Below, in pieces: positions 1-8,254 of a DNA stretch of 64,000 bases. The notes under the pieces were generated by a model, which did no database searches, was not told where the DNA came from, and saw nothing but the letters and a program-made list of their open reading frames with translations. Within the stretch, counting starts at the first letter, position 1. Each line of letters opens with the position of its first letter. Source of the DNA: Pandoraea anapnoica (GTDB lineage: Bacteria; Pseudomonadota; Gammaproteobacteria; Burkholderiales; Burkholderiaceae); NCBI RefSeq assembly GCF_902459765.1, contig NZ_CABPSP010000004.1:1-64000 (forward strand). Direction: 5' to 3'. The translations under genes were made by a program, and so were the position numbers.

Positions 1-724
1 TAATGGCCACGCGCAAATTCAGCACTTCGGAGTGAATGACGGTGGCGCCGCGCGTGATCGTGTAGAAGATTTGCACGATCTTGCCGATCCACAGATCGAC
101 CGTTTCTTTCTGCACGCGGAACCGGAAGTCCATCGGCGACGAGATGGGGATGCTGTCCGTGTATTGATTTCCCTCGCCCTCCCAGAAGAGCTTGATGACG
201 TCGCCCGCTTGCATGTCCTCATGCCGTGGCACGACCGTGCGCACCCCACGCGCAAACGCGTCCTCGGGCAGGTCATCCCCCACGGCCTCCTCGACATACG
301 GGGCAGGCCAGCGCATCGGTGTCATGACATTGAGCACCAGGTCTTCCGAGCGAGCCCACAGCACACCATCCCGGTGCACCGCGTAATAGACCGTCACCGT
401 TGCCGTATCGAAGAACGACACCTTCTCCTTCGGCACATCCATTTGTACCGACCGGCCGACCAGATTATCCGAAATCAAGACGGTGTCGATTTCCTCGCCG
501 CCGCTGCCCTGCCCGAAGAAGATCCACACGATATCGCCGGACGTCATACCTTCATACGGCATGACCGTCACAGTGGCAAAGTCGTCGACATCCTCAGGAT
601 TGAGCATGTCGCCTACCGCTTCTTCGACAATCGGCTTGGGTAACTCGGCCGTCGGAAAAGGCAGCAACTTGTCGTCCGGAAGAGCGTTGTTATCGAGCGT
701 GGAGCGGTTGTCGTGAGTCTTCAT
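1..724 (-). CDS. Partial repeat-containing hypothetical protein (C-terminus beyond window)
   Basis: The frame is open from an ATG at 724 to the left edge without a stop, so only the first 241 residues are visible. A strong GGAGG lies at 731-735. The protein has a short polar N-terminus (MKTHDNRSTLDNNALPDDK), no signal peptide and no membrane segment. It then shows two clearly homologous units of about 115 residues. Unit 1 begins near residue 32 with PIVEEAVGD, continues with SGDIVWIFFGQG and ends with TVTVYYAVHRDG. Unit 2 begins with PYVEEAVGD, continues with AGDVIKLFWEGEG and ends with VQIFYTITRGA. The beta-rich pattern and the spacing suggest tandem Ig-like or surface-adhesive modules, but I do not recognise the family. 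More repeats may follow outside the window. A 20-bp dyad at 849-868 lies about 125 bp upstream of the start. That the ORF is a gene is nearly certain; its function is unknown. Confidence 0.85.
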   Translation of the reverse strand, partial: MKTHDNRSTLDNNALPDDKLLPFPTAELPKPIVEEAVGDMLNPEDVDDFATVTVMPYEGMTSGDIVWIFFGQGSGGEEIDTVLISDNLVGRSVQMDVPKEKVSFFDTATVTVYYAVHRDGVLWARSEDLVLNVMTPMRWPAPYVEEAVGDDLPEDAFARGVRTVVPRHEDMQAGDVIKLFWEGEGNQYTDSIPISSPMDFRFRVQKETVDLWIGKIVQIFYTITRGATVIHSEVLNLRVAI

Positions 725-848
725 GACGGACCTCCGAATGACCGGCGAAAAGAGGGGGGCCTCGCACGGCGTGGCGCGATGTGCGAGGTGATCGAAATCG
801 GAAATCGAATACCACTTCTCCATTTCGCCCTCACAACACTCGCCCGAC

Positions 849-868
849 AACTGTCAACGTTGACAGGT
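849..868. promoter_or_regulatory. 20-bp lux-box-like inverted repeat
   Basis: The sequence AACTGTCAACGTTGACAGGT is an 18/20 dyad with a perfect 16-bp core, CTGTCAACGTTGACAG, at 851-866. Its length and its CTG...CAG ends resemble LuxR-family operator boxes. The half-sites also read TTGACA, a -35 consensus, on each strand. It sits upstream of the repeat protein that starts at 724. That a LuxR-type protein binds here is inference; no luxR or luxI gene lies in the window. Confidence 0.5.
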
Positions 869-1110
869 GCCGATATTCGCGCTGAATCGTCCCGGGATTT
901 CCGGCCTCCGGGCGCACTGTCTGGTGCGGCCACCCGCGAGGCACAAAAAAAGCGGCACGCCTGCGCACAGCACGGCTTGAGGTAAGGCCGTGCGAGGGGT
1001 GTGCGAAAGCGTGCCCAAGGGTGAGCCGGTCCGTCATGCAACGCCACACCATGTCCACAACGTTGCGCGCCGATCCGGTTCTCGCGAAGTCCCCGAGGTG
1101 AGGCTCAAGC

Positions 1111-1133
1111 CCCCCGCCGTGGGGCGGCGGGGG
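1111..1133 (-). terminator. Candidate porin terminator hairpin
   Basis: CCCCCGCC (1111-1118) pairs perfectly with GGCGGGGG (1126-1133) across a 7-nt loop, about 60 bp past the porin stop codon. No T-run follows directly, so intrinsic termination is only possible. Confidence 0.35.
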
Positions 1134-1191
1134 ACAGTCCAGCGTGACCCTACATTTACAGCGGTGCTACCACTACGATCCGCTCAGACGC

Positions 1192-2400
1192 TTAGAACGT
1201 CTGGCGGACACCCACGCGCACGAACGTCTGCGTCGCCGTGGCGGAGGAGATGCCGTTGCCCACGTCGCCGACCGAAGCCGTCGCCGAGACAACGTTGCCG
1301 AACGTGTCGAGCGTGTTGCCCGACGCCTTCTGATAGCCGACCAGACCGTACAGCGACGTGCGCTTGGACAGCGCGTAGTACGAGGCGAAGTTCACCGTGT
1401 GGTACTTCGGACCGCCCGAACCCTTTACGTCGCTGCCTTGCGTGTAGTTGTACGCGGCGGCCAGGCGCAGGGCCGGCGTGAACTGATATGCGATGCTCGT
1501 GCCGATCGTGTTGAACGTGAAGGAGCTGGCGAACGTCGACAGCGAGCCCGGCGTGTACTGCACATTGCCGTACTGGATACCGACCTGCGTGGCACCGAAC
1601 GTGTAGCTACCGGCGGCCGAGATGATGCGCTGGCTGGCGGCCGAAGCGAAGCCTTCGTTGATCGACGAAGAGAACGTGCCGTCATACGAACCGGACCACG
1701 TGCTCGACGACGTGCCGTAGGCGTTCGTTGCCTGCAGGTAGCCCACGGCCACGGCGAACGGGCCGCTGGCGTACGAACCGCCGAAGCCCCACGTGTTCTG
1801 GTTCTTCACGCTGCCGGGTTGACCACCGAAGCCATAGATCGCGCCGAACTGAAAGCCGGCGTAGTTCGGGCTGGCCCACTTGACCGAGTTGTTCACGCGC
1901 GACTGGTTGTCCTGGTTGTCGATGTCGCCCGGGTGTGCACCCATACCGGTCACGAACGTACCGGCGCTGATCGGGCCGACGTAATCGACGATCGGATCGT
2001 ACTGACGGCCGAACGTGAGCTTGCCGAGCGTGGCGCTTTGCAGACCCATCCACGATTGACGGCCGAACTGACGGTTACCCTGACCTGACGTACCGTTACC
2101 GATGTTGAAACCGTTTTCCAGCTGGAAGATGGCCGAATTGCCGCCACCCAGATCTTCCGAACCCTTCAGGCCCCAACGGTCGCCCGACCAGGTGCCGCTC
2201 GCAAAGCCCCAGACCGAACCGTTCGTGTAGTTGATCGGTGCGCCGACGCCGCCCTTGGAGTTGGCCGTGCGCTGACCGCTCGCATAACCCACGCCGGCAT
2301 CGACGATGCCGTACAGGGTCACGCTGCTCTGAGCGTAGACGGGAGCCATGATGCCGGCCATACCGCCAAGGCCGAGTGCAGCGAGAAGAATACGTTTCAT
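1192..2400 (-). CDS. Gram-negative general porin (Omp34/OmpC-like)
   Basis: This is a 402-residue outer-membrane trimeric porin for passive diffusion of small solutes. The ATG at 2400 is preferred because it opens a textbook signal peptide (MKRILLAALGLGGMAGIMAPVYA, cut before QSSVTLYG). The in-frame upstream extension lacks that character. An AGGATC element lies about 10 nt upstream. The mature N-terminus SSVTLYGIVDAGVGY and the SxxGLKGSEDLGGG stretch are hallmarks of beta-proteobacterial porins. The chain alternates amphipathic beta-strands rich in G, Y, S and N, and ends in RVGVRQTF with the terminal Phe needed for BAM-mediated insertion. It is monocistronic, flanked by a hairpin on each side. 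Length matches the family (350-410 residues). The specific solute preference cannot be read from the sequence. Confidence 0.95.
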   Translation of the reverse strand: MKRILLAALGLGGMAGIMAPVYAQSSVTLYGIVDAGVGYASGQRTANSKGGVGAPINYTNGSVWGFASGTWSGDRWGLKGSEDLGGGNSAIFQLENGFNIGNGTSGQGNRQFGRQSWMGLQSATLGKLTFGRQYDPIVDYVGPISAGTFVTGMGAHPGDIDNQDNQSRVNNSVKWASPNYAGFQFGAIYGFGGQPGSVKNQNTWGFGGSYASGPFAVAVGYLQATNAYGTSSSTWSGSYDGTFSSSINEGFASAASQRIISAAGSYTFGATQVGIQYGNVQYTPGSLSTFASSFTFNTIGTSIAYQFTPALRLAAAYNYTQGSDVKGSGGPKYHTVNFASYYALSKRTSLYGLVGYQKASGNTLDTFGNVVSATASVGDVGNGISSATATQTFVRVGVRQTF

Positions 2401-2440
2401 AATATTAGTGATCCTAAATTTATATTGCAGGAACATCACG

Positions 2441-2492
2441 AAAACGCACCGGCAGTTCCCCGGTGTGGGTCGGTTTTATCGAACTGCCGGTG
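2441..2492 (-). terminator. Intrinsic terminator of the ABC/SLOG operon
   Basis: CACCGGCAGTTC (2447-2458) and GAACTGCCGGTG (2481-2492) form a perfect 12-bp stem with a 22-nt loop. It begins directly after the stop codon of the SLOG gene at 2493. On the minus strand the stem is followed by CGTTTTCG, a short T-run. This would end the leftward operon before the porin promoter. Confidence 0.75.
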
Positions 2493-3092
2493 TTACTTTC
2501 CGGGGTGGTCACCTCCGGGAAGTCCGGTGACGCTCAGCCAGGTGGCCACCGCCACGACCAATGCGTCGATATCGTCGAAGCTCTCGGTACCCGGCACGGC
2601 CGGGGCGTCGAGGACGGTAAAGACCGGTTTGCGCCACTGAAGTCCGAGCGCGATTTCCGAGAGCGTGCCCAGCCCGCCACCCACGGCTACGAGGCAGATC
2701 GACGCGCGCGCGATCAGGGCGTTGCGCGTAATGCCCAGCCCGGTGGGCAGCGCCACGCTCAGGTGAGGATTGGCGTCGTTGGCATGCTCCTCGGGCAGCA
2801 GGCCGATCACGATGCCGCCTGCGGCCGACGCCCCGGCGGACGCTGCTTCCATCACGCCGCCCTTGCCGCCGCATACCAGTGCGACACCGGCTGCCGCCAG
2901 CGCTTCGCCGATGCATTGCGCGGCGTAGAGTTGGGCGGGAGAGGCTTCGCGCGGGCCGATGAGGCCGACGGGCGTCACATGACGCGAGGGACCCGCCTGT
3001 CGGGCTGAGAGTTGATCGAGGGCGTGGCGGGCCGCAGCCGACCACTCATTAATGATGACGCCGTACAAGACACTCTCCGAGAGCGAGCACAC
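2493..3092 (-). CDS. SLOG/TIGR00725-family Rossmann-fold protein
   Basis: The conserved core VTPVGLIGPREAS, VCGGKGGVMEAASAGA, GGIVIGLLPEE, GLGITRNALIARAS and AVGGGLGTLSEIALGL is typical of the TIGR00725/SLOG (LOG/DprA-like nucleotide-binding) superfamily. Some members are called MoCo-carrier-like proteins. Binding of a nucleotide or nucleotide-derived ligand is expected from the GGxGGxME and GGxGTLSE loops, but the substrate is unknown. The longest frame from 3092 gives 199 residues and overlaps the upstream permease by 44 bp. The conserved region only begins at residue 39, where a GTG (2978) is an alternative start that would remove the overlap. It is the last gene of the leftward ABC importer operon and is followed immediately by a strong terminator. 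Its link to transport is positional only. Confidence 0.8.
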   Translation of the reverse strand: MCSLSESVLYGVIINEWSAAARHALDQLSARQAGPSRHVTPVGLIGPREASPAQLYAAQCIGEALAAAGVALVCGGKGGVMEAASAGASAAGGIVIGLLPEEHANDANPHLSVALPTGLGITRNALIARASICLVAVGGGLGTLSEIALGLQWRKPVFTVLDAPAVPGTESFDDIDALVVAVATWLSVTGLPGGDHPGK

Positions 3093-3942
3093 CGCTGCAT
3101 ACCGCCATCAACACGAGCGACAACGCGGCAGCCTGAGGGAAATCCGTTTGCCCGTCCGACATCTTCAGGAACATGAGCAACGGCAGAATATTGATCTGGG
3201 TACCGGCGAGCGCCAGCGCTGTGCCGTACGTCCCGAGCGCAATCGCCGTGACGAGGCACCACGCGGCGACCAGCGTGGGCCACAGTTCGCGCAGGGCGAC
3301 GTCGACGATCGCGCGCAACGGTGTTGCACCCAGCGTGAGCGCGGCTTCGATGGGGCGGCGGTCGAGGTTGGCGATGGCTGGATACACCATCAGCGCCACG
3401 CGCGGGATCAGGTAATACGCATAGGCGGCGACGAGTCCGGGAGCGGTGTAGATCAGGGCGCCGAAGCGCACCGGATCTGCGCCAAGCGACGCGAGGGTCA
3501 TCGTCACGAAGCCGGAGCGTCCGAACGCCAGAATGAAGCCATACGCAATCACCAGCCCCGAGAAAGCGAGCGGCACGCCCATGGCCGCCAGCCAGATCCG
3601 GCGACGGCGTGGCGTCTGACGCGCAAGCGTCACGGCGATCAGCGCGCCCACGATCAGCGAGACGGTGCCTGCACCGACGGCCAGCGCCAGCGAGTTGACG
3701 AAGGCATCGCGCACCAGGGGATCGAGGGCGATGGCGGAAAACGCTGCGCCATGCCCCTCGAGCGCCGCCACGACCAGCGACGCGAGCGGCAAGCCGAAGC
3801 CCAGCGCGAGCACCACGGCGGCGGGCAGACCGCCGAAGCGGCGTACCCAGCCGCGCGGCGTGTCTTTCGCACGCTGCAGCATTGGCGACACGTGGGGATC
3901 GGGGGGCTCGACGATGCCGGTCGATGCGCGCGCTGACGTCAT
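3049..3942 (-). CDS. ABC transporter inner-membrane permease (Fe3+/polyamine/phosphonate-type)
   Basis: The product is a 297-residue integral membrane subunit of a binding-protein-dependent importer. About six hydrophobic segments are visible, the first being AAVVLALGFGLPLASLVVAAL. The cytoplasmic coupling loop (EAA motif) reads EAALTLGATPLRAIVDVALR. The ATG at 3942 lies 11 nt after the stop of the binding-protein gene (3954), which fits translational linkage. Longer in-frame extensions would overlap that gene heavily. With the second permease (6174-7073), the ATPase and the binding protein it makes a complete importer of the AfuABC/PotABCD/PhnSTUV type. The substrate cannot be decided. Its 3' end overlaps the SLOG gene frame. 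Confidence 0.9.
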   Translation of the reverse strand: MTSARASTGIVEPPDPHVSPMLQRAKDTPRGWVRRFGGLPAAVVLALGFGLPLASLVVAALEGHGAAFSAIALDPLVRDAFVNSLALAVGAGTVSLIVGALIAVTLARQTPRRRRIWLAAMGVPLAFSGLVIAYGFILAFGRSGFVTMTLASLGADPVRFGALIYTAPGLVAAYAYYLIPRVALMVYPAIANLDRRPIEAALTLGATPLRAIVDVALRELWPTLVAAWCLVTAIALGTYGTALALAGTQINILPLLMFLKMSDGQTDFPQAAALSLVLMAVCSGVLALGECLVRRHH

Positions 3943-3953
3943 GGTCTGCGAAC

Positions 3954-5075
3954 TCACTTGGCGAGTGCGGCGGCCGACCACAGACGATCGACTTCGGCCT
4001 TTTGCGCAGCGGCGCGAGCGACGTCGAGCGGATGCACCTGTGGGGCGTCCGGCATGCGTGCGCGCATCTCGGCGGTGAACGGCGTGCCGGGCACGGCCGG
4101 GCGCACATAACCCTGCGCGAACAGCGACTGACCTACCGGACTCATGATGAGGTTCAGCCACAACTTGGCCGCTTCCGGATTGGGGCCGTTCTTCACGAGA
4201 CTGATGGCGTAGGGCGCGGAGACGCTGGCTTCCTTCGGAATCACGACCTGAGCCGCGTCGCCCATGCCGTCGGTGTACTTGGCCTTCAGGCCGTCGTTCT
4301 CGTAGCCGATGAGAATCGGGATCTCGCCCTTGACGAACTTGGCATACGGCGTGGTGCCTTCGACGCGCATCACATTGCCTGCATCACGCAATTTGCCGAA
4401 GAACTCGGCACCCGGCTTCGGATTGTCGACGTTGCCGCCGAAGGCGTAAGCCGCAGCAAACACGGCGACCTGCCCCTGACCGGTCGAGCGCGGATCGAGG
4501 TACACCACAGAGTTCTTGTACTCGGGTTTGAGCAGGTCGGCCCACGACTGAGGCACGTGCTTGACCAGCTTCGTATTCACGAGGAACGCAATGTTGAGCG
4601 AGTGGATGGTGAACCAGCGACCGTCGTTGTCGCGGAAGACCTTCGGCAGCGTGTCGAAGTTGATCGGCTTGAACGGCGCGACCACATCCTTCTGCACGGC
4701 GTCGAGCGCCGAGCCTGCGAAGTAGTAGGCCGTATCGGCTTGCGGACGTCGACGGGACTTGTCCAGTGCGGTGACGGTCGCGGCAGAGCCGATGTCGTTG
4801 TACGTGATCTCGACCTTCGGATAGCGCTTGCGGAATTCGGCGAACAGCGCCTTCCAGTTGGCCCATTCCGGACCGGTGTCGAACGACACAACCAGACCTT
4901 CTTCGGCCGCCTTGGCGTAAAGCTCGGATTCGCCCGGATACAGCGGTGCTGCAGCGTTGGTTTGAGCGAACGCGGAACCTGCGGCGCCCGAGAGCAGCGC
5001 AAAGGCAGTCGCGAGCGTGGCCAGTGATGGCAGGGCGCGCGGGCGCAGAGAGGGGGCAGGGTGGATCATCGACAT
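3954..5075 (-). CDS. Periplasmic substrate-binding protein of ABC importer (COG1840-like)
   Basis: The product is a 373-residue extracellular solute-binding protein. ATG codons at 5075 and 5069 are both possible; GGAG is 8 nt from the 5069 ATG, which makes that the better-spaced start. Both give a signal peptide with hydrophobic core LATLATAFALLSGAAGSAFAQ. The mature part resembles Fe3+, thiamine or aminoethylphosphonate binding proteins: LYAKAAEEGLVVSFDTGPEWANWKAL near the N-terminus, VEITYNDIGSAATVTAL, and SWADLLKPEYKNSVVYLDP followed by STGQGQVAVFA. No Tyr pair diagnostic for FbpA-type iron coordination is evident at the C-terminus, so iron is not assured. It lies 65 bp after the ATPase gene and 11 bp before the permease in one leftward operon, and should deliver ligand to the two permeases. 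Confidence 0.9.
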   Translation of the reverse strand: MSMIHPAPSLRPRALPSLATLATAFALLSGAAGSAFAQTNAAAPLYPGESELYAKAAEEGLVVSFDTGPEWANWKALFAEFRKRYPKVEITYNDIGSAATVTALDKSRRRPQADTAYYFAGSALDAVQKDVVAPFKPINFDTLPKVFRDNDGRWFTIHSLNIAFLVNTKLVKHVPQSWADLLKPEYKNSVVYLDPRSTGQGQVAVFAAAYAFGGNVDNPKPGAEFFGKLRDAGNVMRVEGTTPYAKFVKGEIPILIGYENDGLKAKYTDGMGDAAQVVIPKEASVSAPYAISLVKNGPNPEAAKLWLNLIMSPVGQSLFAQGYVRPAVPGTPFTAEMRARMPDAPQVHPLDVARAAAQKAEVDRLWSAAALAK

Positions 5076-5139
5076 AGCTCCGTCTTGGACGTGAATCGGG
5101 AAATGTTTGGTAGATCGCGCGGTCATGAGGGCAGGCATT

Positions 5140-6177
5140 TCAGGCCCCCACCGGCGGCAATACGCGCAGATGCGCGGGGTCAAGCGCGATGGCGAACGAC
5201 GCGGGCGTGCGACTCTCGCCGAGGAGCGGGGTTGTCGCGCCTTCAGGCAGGAAGTCGAATCGGCAGGTCGCGCCGAAGAAGCGCACCGCGCCCGGATGGC
5301 CGCCGAGGCGGTTGATGGTGCTCACCGGCGGGTCGCATTGAATGTGTTCGGGGCGCACCAGCAGCGAGACCGCCGCCCCCGGCCGCCATGTGCCGGTCTC
5401 GACGTGCAGCTCGGCGAAGCCGGTGTCGACCATGCCGGGACGCGTGACCCGCGCAGGCAACACCGTCGACAGCCCGGTAAAGCTCGCTACCGTCGCGCAG
5501 GCCGGCGCGTCGTACAGGCGTTGTGGCGTGTCGATCTGCAACAGGCGACCGTTGTCGATGATGGCAACGCGATCCGCCATGCTCAGCGCCTCGTCGCGGT
5601 CGTGCGTGACGATCAGCGTGGTGGCTCCGCTGGCCTGTTGCAGCGCGCGAATTTCGTCGCGCAATTGCTGTCGGATACCGGCGTCGAGCGCGGCGAGCGG
5701 TTCGTCGAGCAGCAGCACGCGCGGCGAGATCGCTAGGGCGCGGGCGAGCGCCACGCGTTGTTGCTGACCGCCCGAAAGGGACGTTGGGCGACGCGTTGCG
5801 AATTCGGCCAGCCCGACACGCGTGAGCATGTCGAGGGCCGAACGCTGACGCTCTGCGGCCTTGACGCCTTGCATCCGAAGTCCGTAAGCGACGTTGTCGA
5901 CGACGCTCAGGTGTGGGAACAGCGCGTATTGCTGGAATACCATGCCGACGTGACGACGCCAGACCGGCACGCCGCCGACGTCTTCGCCGCCGATGGCGAT
6001 GCGTCCGCGATAGCCGTCGAGCAGACCTGCGACGAGGCGCAGTACGGTTGACTTGCCCGAGCCGCTGCGGCCCATCACGGCAAGCAATTCGCCCTGCCGC
6101 GCTTTCAAGCTGACGTCGTCAAGGCCATTGGCCGCGCCCGCGTAGCGGAAGCTGACGTTTTCGAGAGTGAGACTCAT
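5140..6177 (-). CDS. ABC importer ATP-binding subunit
   Basis: This 345-residue ATPase energises the importer. The Walker A is GRSGSGKS (residues about 36-43), the Q-loop lies in VGMVFQQYALFPHLS, the signature is LSGGQQQRVALARAL, the Walker B is VLLLDEPLAALD, and the H-loop is LIVTHDRDEAL. A C-terminal extension from about residue 235 carries VSLLVRPEHI, typical of the TOBE regulatory domain of the PotA/FbpC/CysA group. The start ATG overlaps the TGA of the upstream permease (ATGA at 6174-6177), indicating translational coupling. The order permease-ATPase-binding protein-permease-SLOG forms one leftward operon. Confidence 0.95.
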   Translation of the reverse strand: MSLTLENVSFRYAGAANGLDDVSLKARQGELLAVMGRSGSGKSTVLRLVAGLLDGYRGRIAIGGEDVGGVPVWRRHVGMVFQQYALFPHLSVVDNVAYGLRMQGVKAAERQRSALDMLTRVGLAEFATRRPTSLSGGQQQRVALARALAISPRVLLLDEPLAALDAGIRQQLRDEIRALQQASGATTLIVTHDRDEALSMADRVAIIDNGRLLQIDTPQRLYDAPACATVASFTGLSTVLPARVTRPGMVDTGFAELHVETGTWRPGAAVSLLVRPEHIQCDPPVSTINRLGGHPGAVRFFGATCRFDFLPEGATTPLLGESRTPASFAIALDPAHLRVLPPVGA

Positions 6178-7073
6178 GAACTGACCTTCTGGCGGGAAGC
6201 CGCGACGATCGACATGCCGGTCGCGGCCAGCGCGAGCACGAGCAGTACGACGGTGGCGGCGCAGGCGAAGCCGGTCGCACCGTAGAACGCCTGAAGCAAC
6301 ACCACCGGATAGTTGCGATAGCGGAAACCCGCGATGAGATTGGAAATCTGGAATTCGCCGATTGAGAGCGCTGCGACCATCACCAGCCCGGCCACCAGGC
6401 TATGGGTGAGGTTCGGCACGGCAATCGTCAGGAACTGACGCAGCGGCGATGCGCCCAGCGTGGCCGCGCAATCCTCAAGTTTGGCAATGTCGAGATGCCG
6501 CAGATCGGCAAGCAGCGTCTGTGTGAGGTAGGGCAGCGTGAGCACGGCGTGCGCCAGTACGAGCAGCCAGAGCGAGCCGAGCCACGGCAGCGTGTCGCCG
6601 CTGAAGACGGCGATGTAGCCGAAGCCGAGCGTGAGGGCGGGCACGGCGACGGGCAGCAGTGTCACCAGCCGTGCAATCGCCCCGCGGCCGCTGCGCGAAC
6701 GGTGATGCAGCGAGTACGCCAATGGCAGGCCGATCAGTGCGGTCATCGCACAGCAGCTCAGCGCGACGATCAGGCTCGTCGAAAAGGCCCGGCGAAACGA
6801 CGGGTCGCCCGCCAGATCGGTGAACCAGTGTCCCGTTACGCCCGTCGGCAGTACGGTATTGGTCCACGTCTGGCCGAACGCGCCGATCAGCAGCAACAGC
6901 ACGGGCAGGCAGAGGTAGATCAGAAATAGGGCTGCGACGGCGCGCACGACCCAGATCAGCAGACCTGTCTTCGCGCGCGGTGCGGCATGCCCCACGGCAC
7001 CTGCAACGGCAGGGGCTGGGTTGTGCCGGGGTGGCACAGTCTGGGCAAGGCGGTCGGCGTGAACGTCGGACAT
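6174..7073 (-). CDS. ABC importer permease, first gene of operon
   Basis: This is the second permease of the importer, 299 residues from the ATG at 7073 (MSDVHADRLAQ). A TTG at 7133 would add 20 residues with no obvious role, and neither start has a strong ribosome site. Membrane segments begin with LIWVVRAVAALFLIYLCLPVLLLLIG and end with AATVVLLVLALAATGMSIVAA. The EAA-type loop reads KLEDCAATLGASPLRQFLTI. It lies first in the operon, facing a divergently transcribed LysR gene at 7335, which is the obvious candidate regulator. Expression as one transcript down to 2493 is inferred from the ATGA overlap and short spacers. Confidence 0.9.
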   Translation of the reverse strand: MSDVHADRLAQTVPPRHNPAPAVAGAVGHAAPRAKTGLLIWVVRAVAALFLIYLCLPVLLLLIGAFGQTWTNTVLPTGVTGHWFTDLAGDPSFRRAFSTSLIVALSCCAMTALIGLPLAYSLHHRSRSGRGAIARLVTLLPVAVPALTLGFGYIAVFSGDTLPWLGSLWLLVLAHAVLTLPYLTQTLLADLRHLDIAKLEDCAATLGASPLRQFLTIAVPNLTHSLVAGLVMVAALSIGEFQISNLIAGFRYRNYPVVLLQAFYGATGFACAATVVLLVLALAATGMSIVAASRQKVSS

Positions 7074-7334
7074 CGGGGAAACCTGAACGGCATACGGTGA
7101 CAAATTCGCATCGGTCGGCCGGGAGTCTTGCAATCCCTTACTGCAAATGGGCTGGCAGGGAGACAGCCGGATCGACGTTGGGCGAGAGTTTCACGGTCTG
7201 AAATGTCATCGTCATGAAGAAAACACACGATTCGGGCATCGTGTTGTGCGAAAACGGAACAGTTGCCGCGCCACCGCGACGCGTCGCGAATCGCTGTTTC
7301 TGACCGGAAACCAACGCCAGCCTGACATTCCCAG

Positions 7335-8231
7335 ATGCGCCATTGCTATCCGAACATCGCCGAGCTGCTTGCCTTCACCAGCGCGGCAAGACATTTGAAT
7401 TTTTCTCGCGCCGCCCGTGAGTTGGGCTTGACGCCGAGTGCGGTGAGCCGACAGATCGCGGCACTGGAGACACTGGTCGGCACGCCATTGTTCGTGCGTG
7501 AGGGGCGTCATCTGGTGCTGACCGAGGCGGGGCGTCGCTATCACGACCGCGTCGCCGAGCCGTTGCGTGAGATCGGGAATGCATCGCTGGAACTGATGAC
7601 GTCGCGTGGCGAAAGCGATCTGCTGACGATTGCCAGCGTGCCGACGTTCACCACCAAATGGTTGATCCCCCGTTTGCCCGACTTCCTGGCGAGCACGCCT
7701 GGCGTTACGCTAAGCTTCAGCCGTCATCTGGCGCATGGCGACGCTTTCCCGTTCACGCTGGACGCTGCCGTGCGCTATGGCGACGGGTCGTGGGAAGGTG
7801 TGGTGAGCGAGTATCTGGACGGGCGTCGTTTCGTTCCGGTGTGTGCGCCGTCGTTCGTCGCACGGTATCCGCTGACGTCCGCGACAGATGTGGCCCGCGC
7901 ACCGAGGCTCGTGCACAATCAGGCGGAAGAAGTCTGGGGAACATGGGCCACGTGCTACGACGTTGCGCCCCATGCGCAGCGCCCGGGGCCTCGTTTCGAG
8001 CAGTACTCGGTGCTGCTACAGGCGGCCGAGGCTGGGATGGGCGTGGGACTTGTGCCGGAGTTTCTGGCGCGTGAGGCGATACAGGCCGGTCGCCTCGTCG
8101 TGCCGGTCGATGCTGGTGTGGATGTGCCGCGTCATGGGCATTACCTCTGCTACCCGAAGGAGCGTCTGCAACAACGTTCGGCGTTGCGGTACTTCCGCGA
8201 GTGGATGCTCGGTCAGGCATCGCAGGGGTAA
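7335..8231 (+). CDS. LysR-family regulator (GcvA-like), divergent from ABC operon
   Basis: The 298-residue protein has an N-terminal winged helix: ELLAFTSAARHLNFSRAARELG followed by LTPSAVSRQIAALE, then LFVREGRHLVLTEAG. A periplasmic-binding-like effector domain follows, with LLTIASVPTFTTKWLIPRLPDF typical of the GcvA subgroup and GMGVGLVPEFLAREA near the C-terminus. Length matches the family. It faces the ABC importer operon across a 261-bp gap, the usual LysR arrangement, so control of that operon is likely but inferred. No clear Shine-Dalgarno precedes the ATG, so a downstream start cannot be excluded, although the HTH begins only about 10 residues in. Confidence 0.9.
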   Translation: MRHCYPNIAELLAFTSAARHLNFSRAARELGLTPSAVSRQIAALETLVGTPLFVREGRHLVLTEAGRRYHDRVAEPLREIGNASLELMTSRGESDLLTIASVPTFTTKWLIPRLPDFLASTPGVTLSFSRHLAHGDAFPFTLDAAVRYGDGSWEGVVSEYLDGRRFVPVCAPSFVARYPLTSATDVARAPRLVHNQAEEVWGTWATCYDVAPHAQRPGPRFEQYSVLLQAAEAGMGVGLVPEFLAREAIQAGRLVVPVDAGVDVPRHGHYLCYPKERLQQRSALRYFREWMLGQASQG

Positions 8232-8254
8232 GTTATCTATCAGGGAATTGCGTA

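Larger units (their letters stand above)
737..1191. other. Non-coding interval between repeat protein and porin
   Basis: No reading frame here has credible coding character. The interval holds the dyad at 849-868, a 7-bp hairpin (GCACGGC 970-976 / GCCGTGC 987-993), a run of seven A at 945-951 (T on the minus strand), and the GC-rich hairpin at 1111-1133 described separately. Porin transcription arrives from the right, so these hairpins and the T-run may end the porin message. Confidence 0.5.

Noticed and set aside
1144-2088. 314-residue frame on the plus strand across the porin gene
   Set aside because: Opposite strand of a signal-peptide-bearing porin with terminal Phe; no family features.
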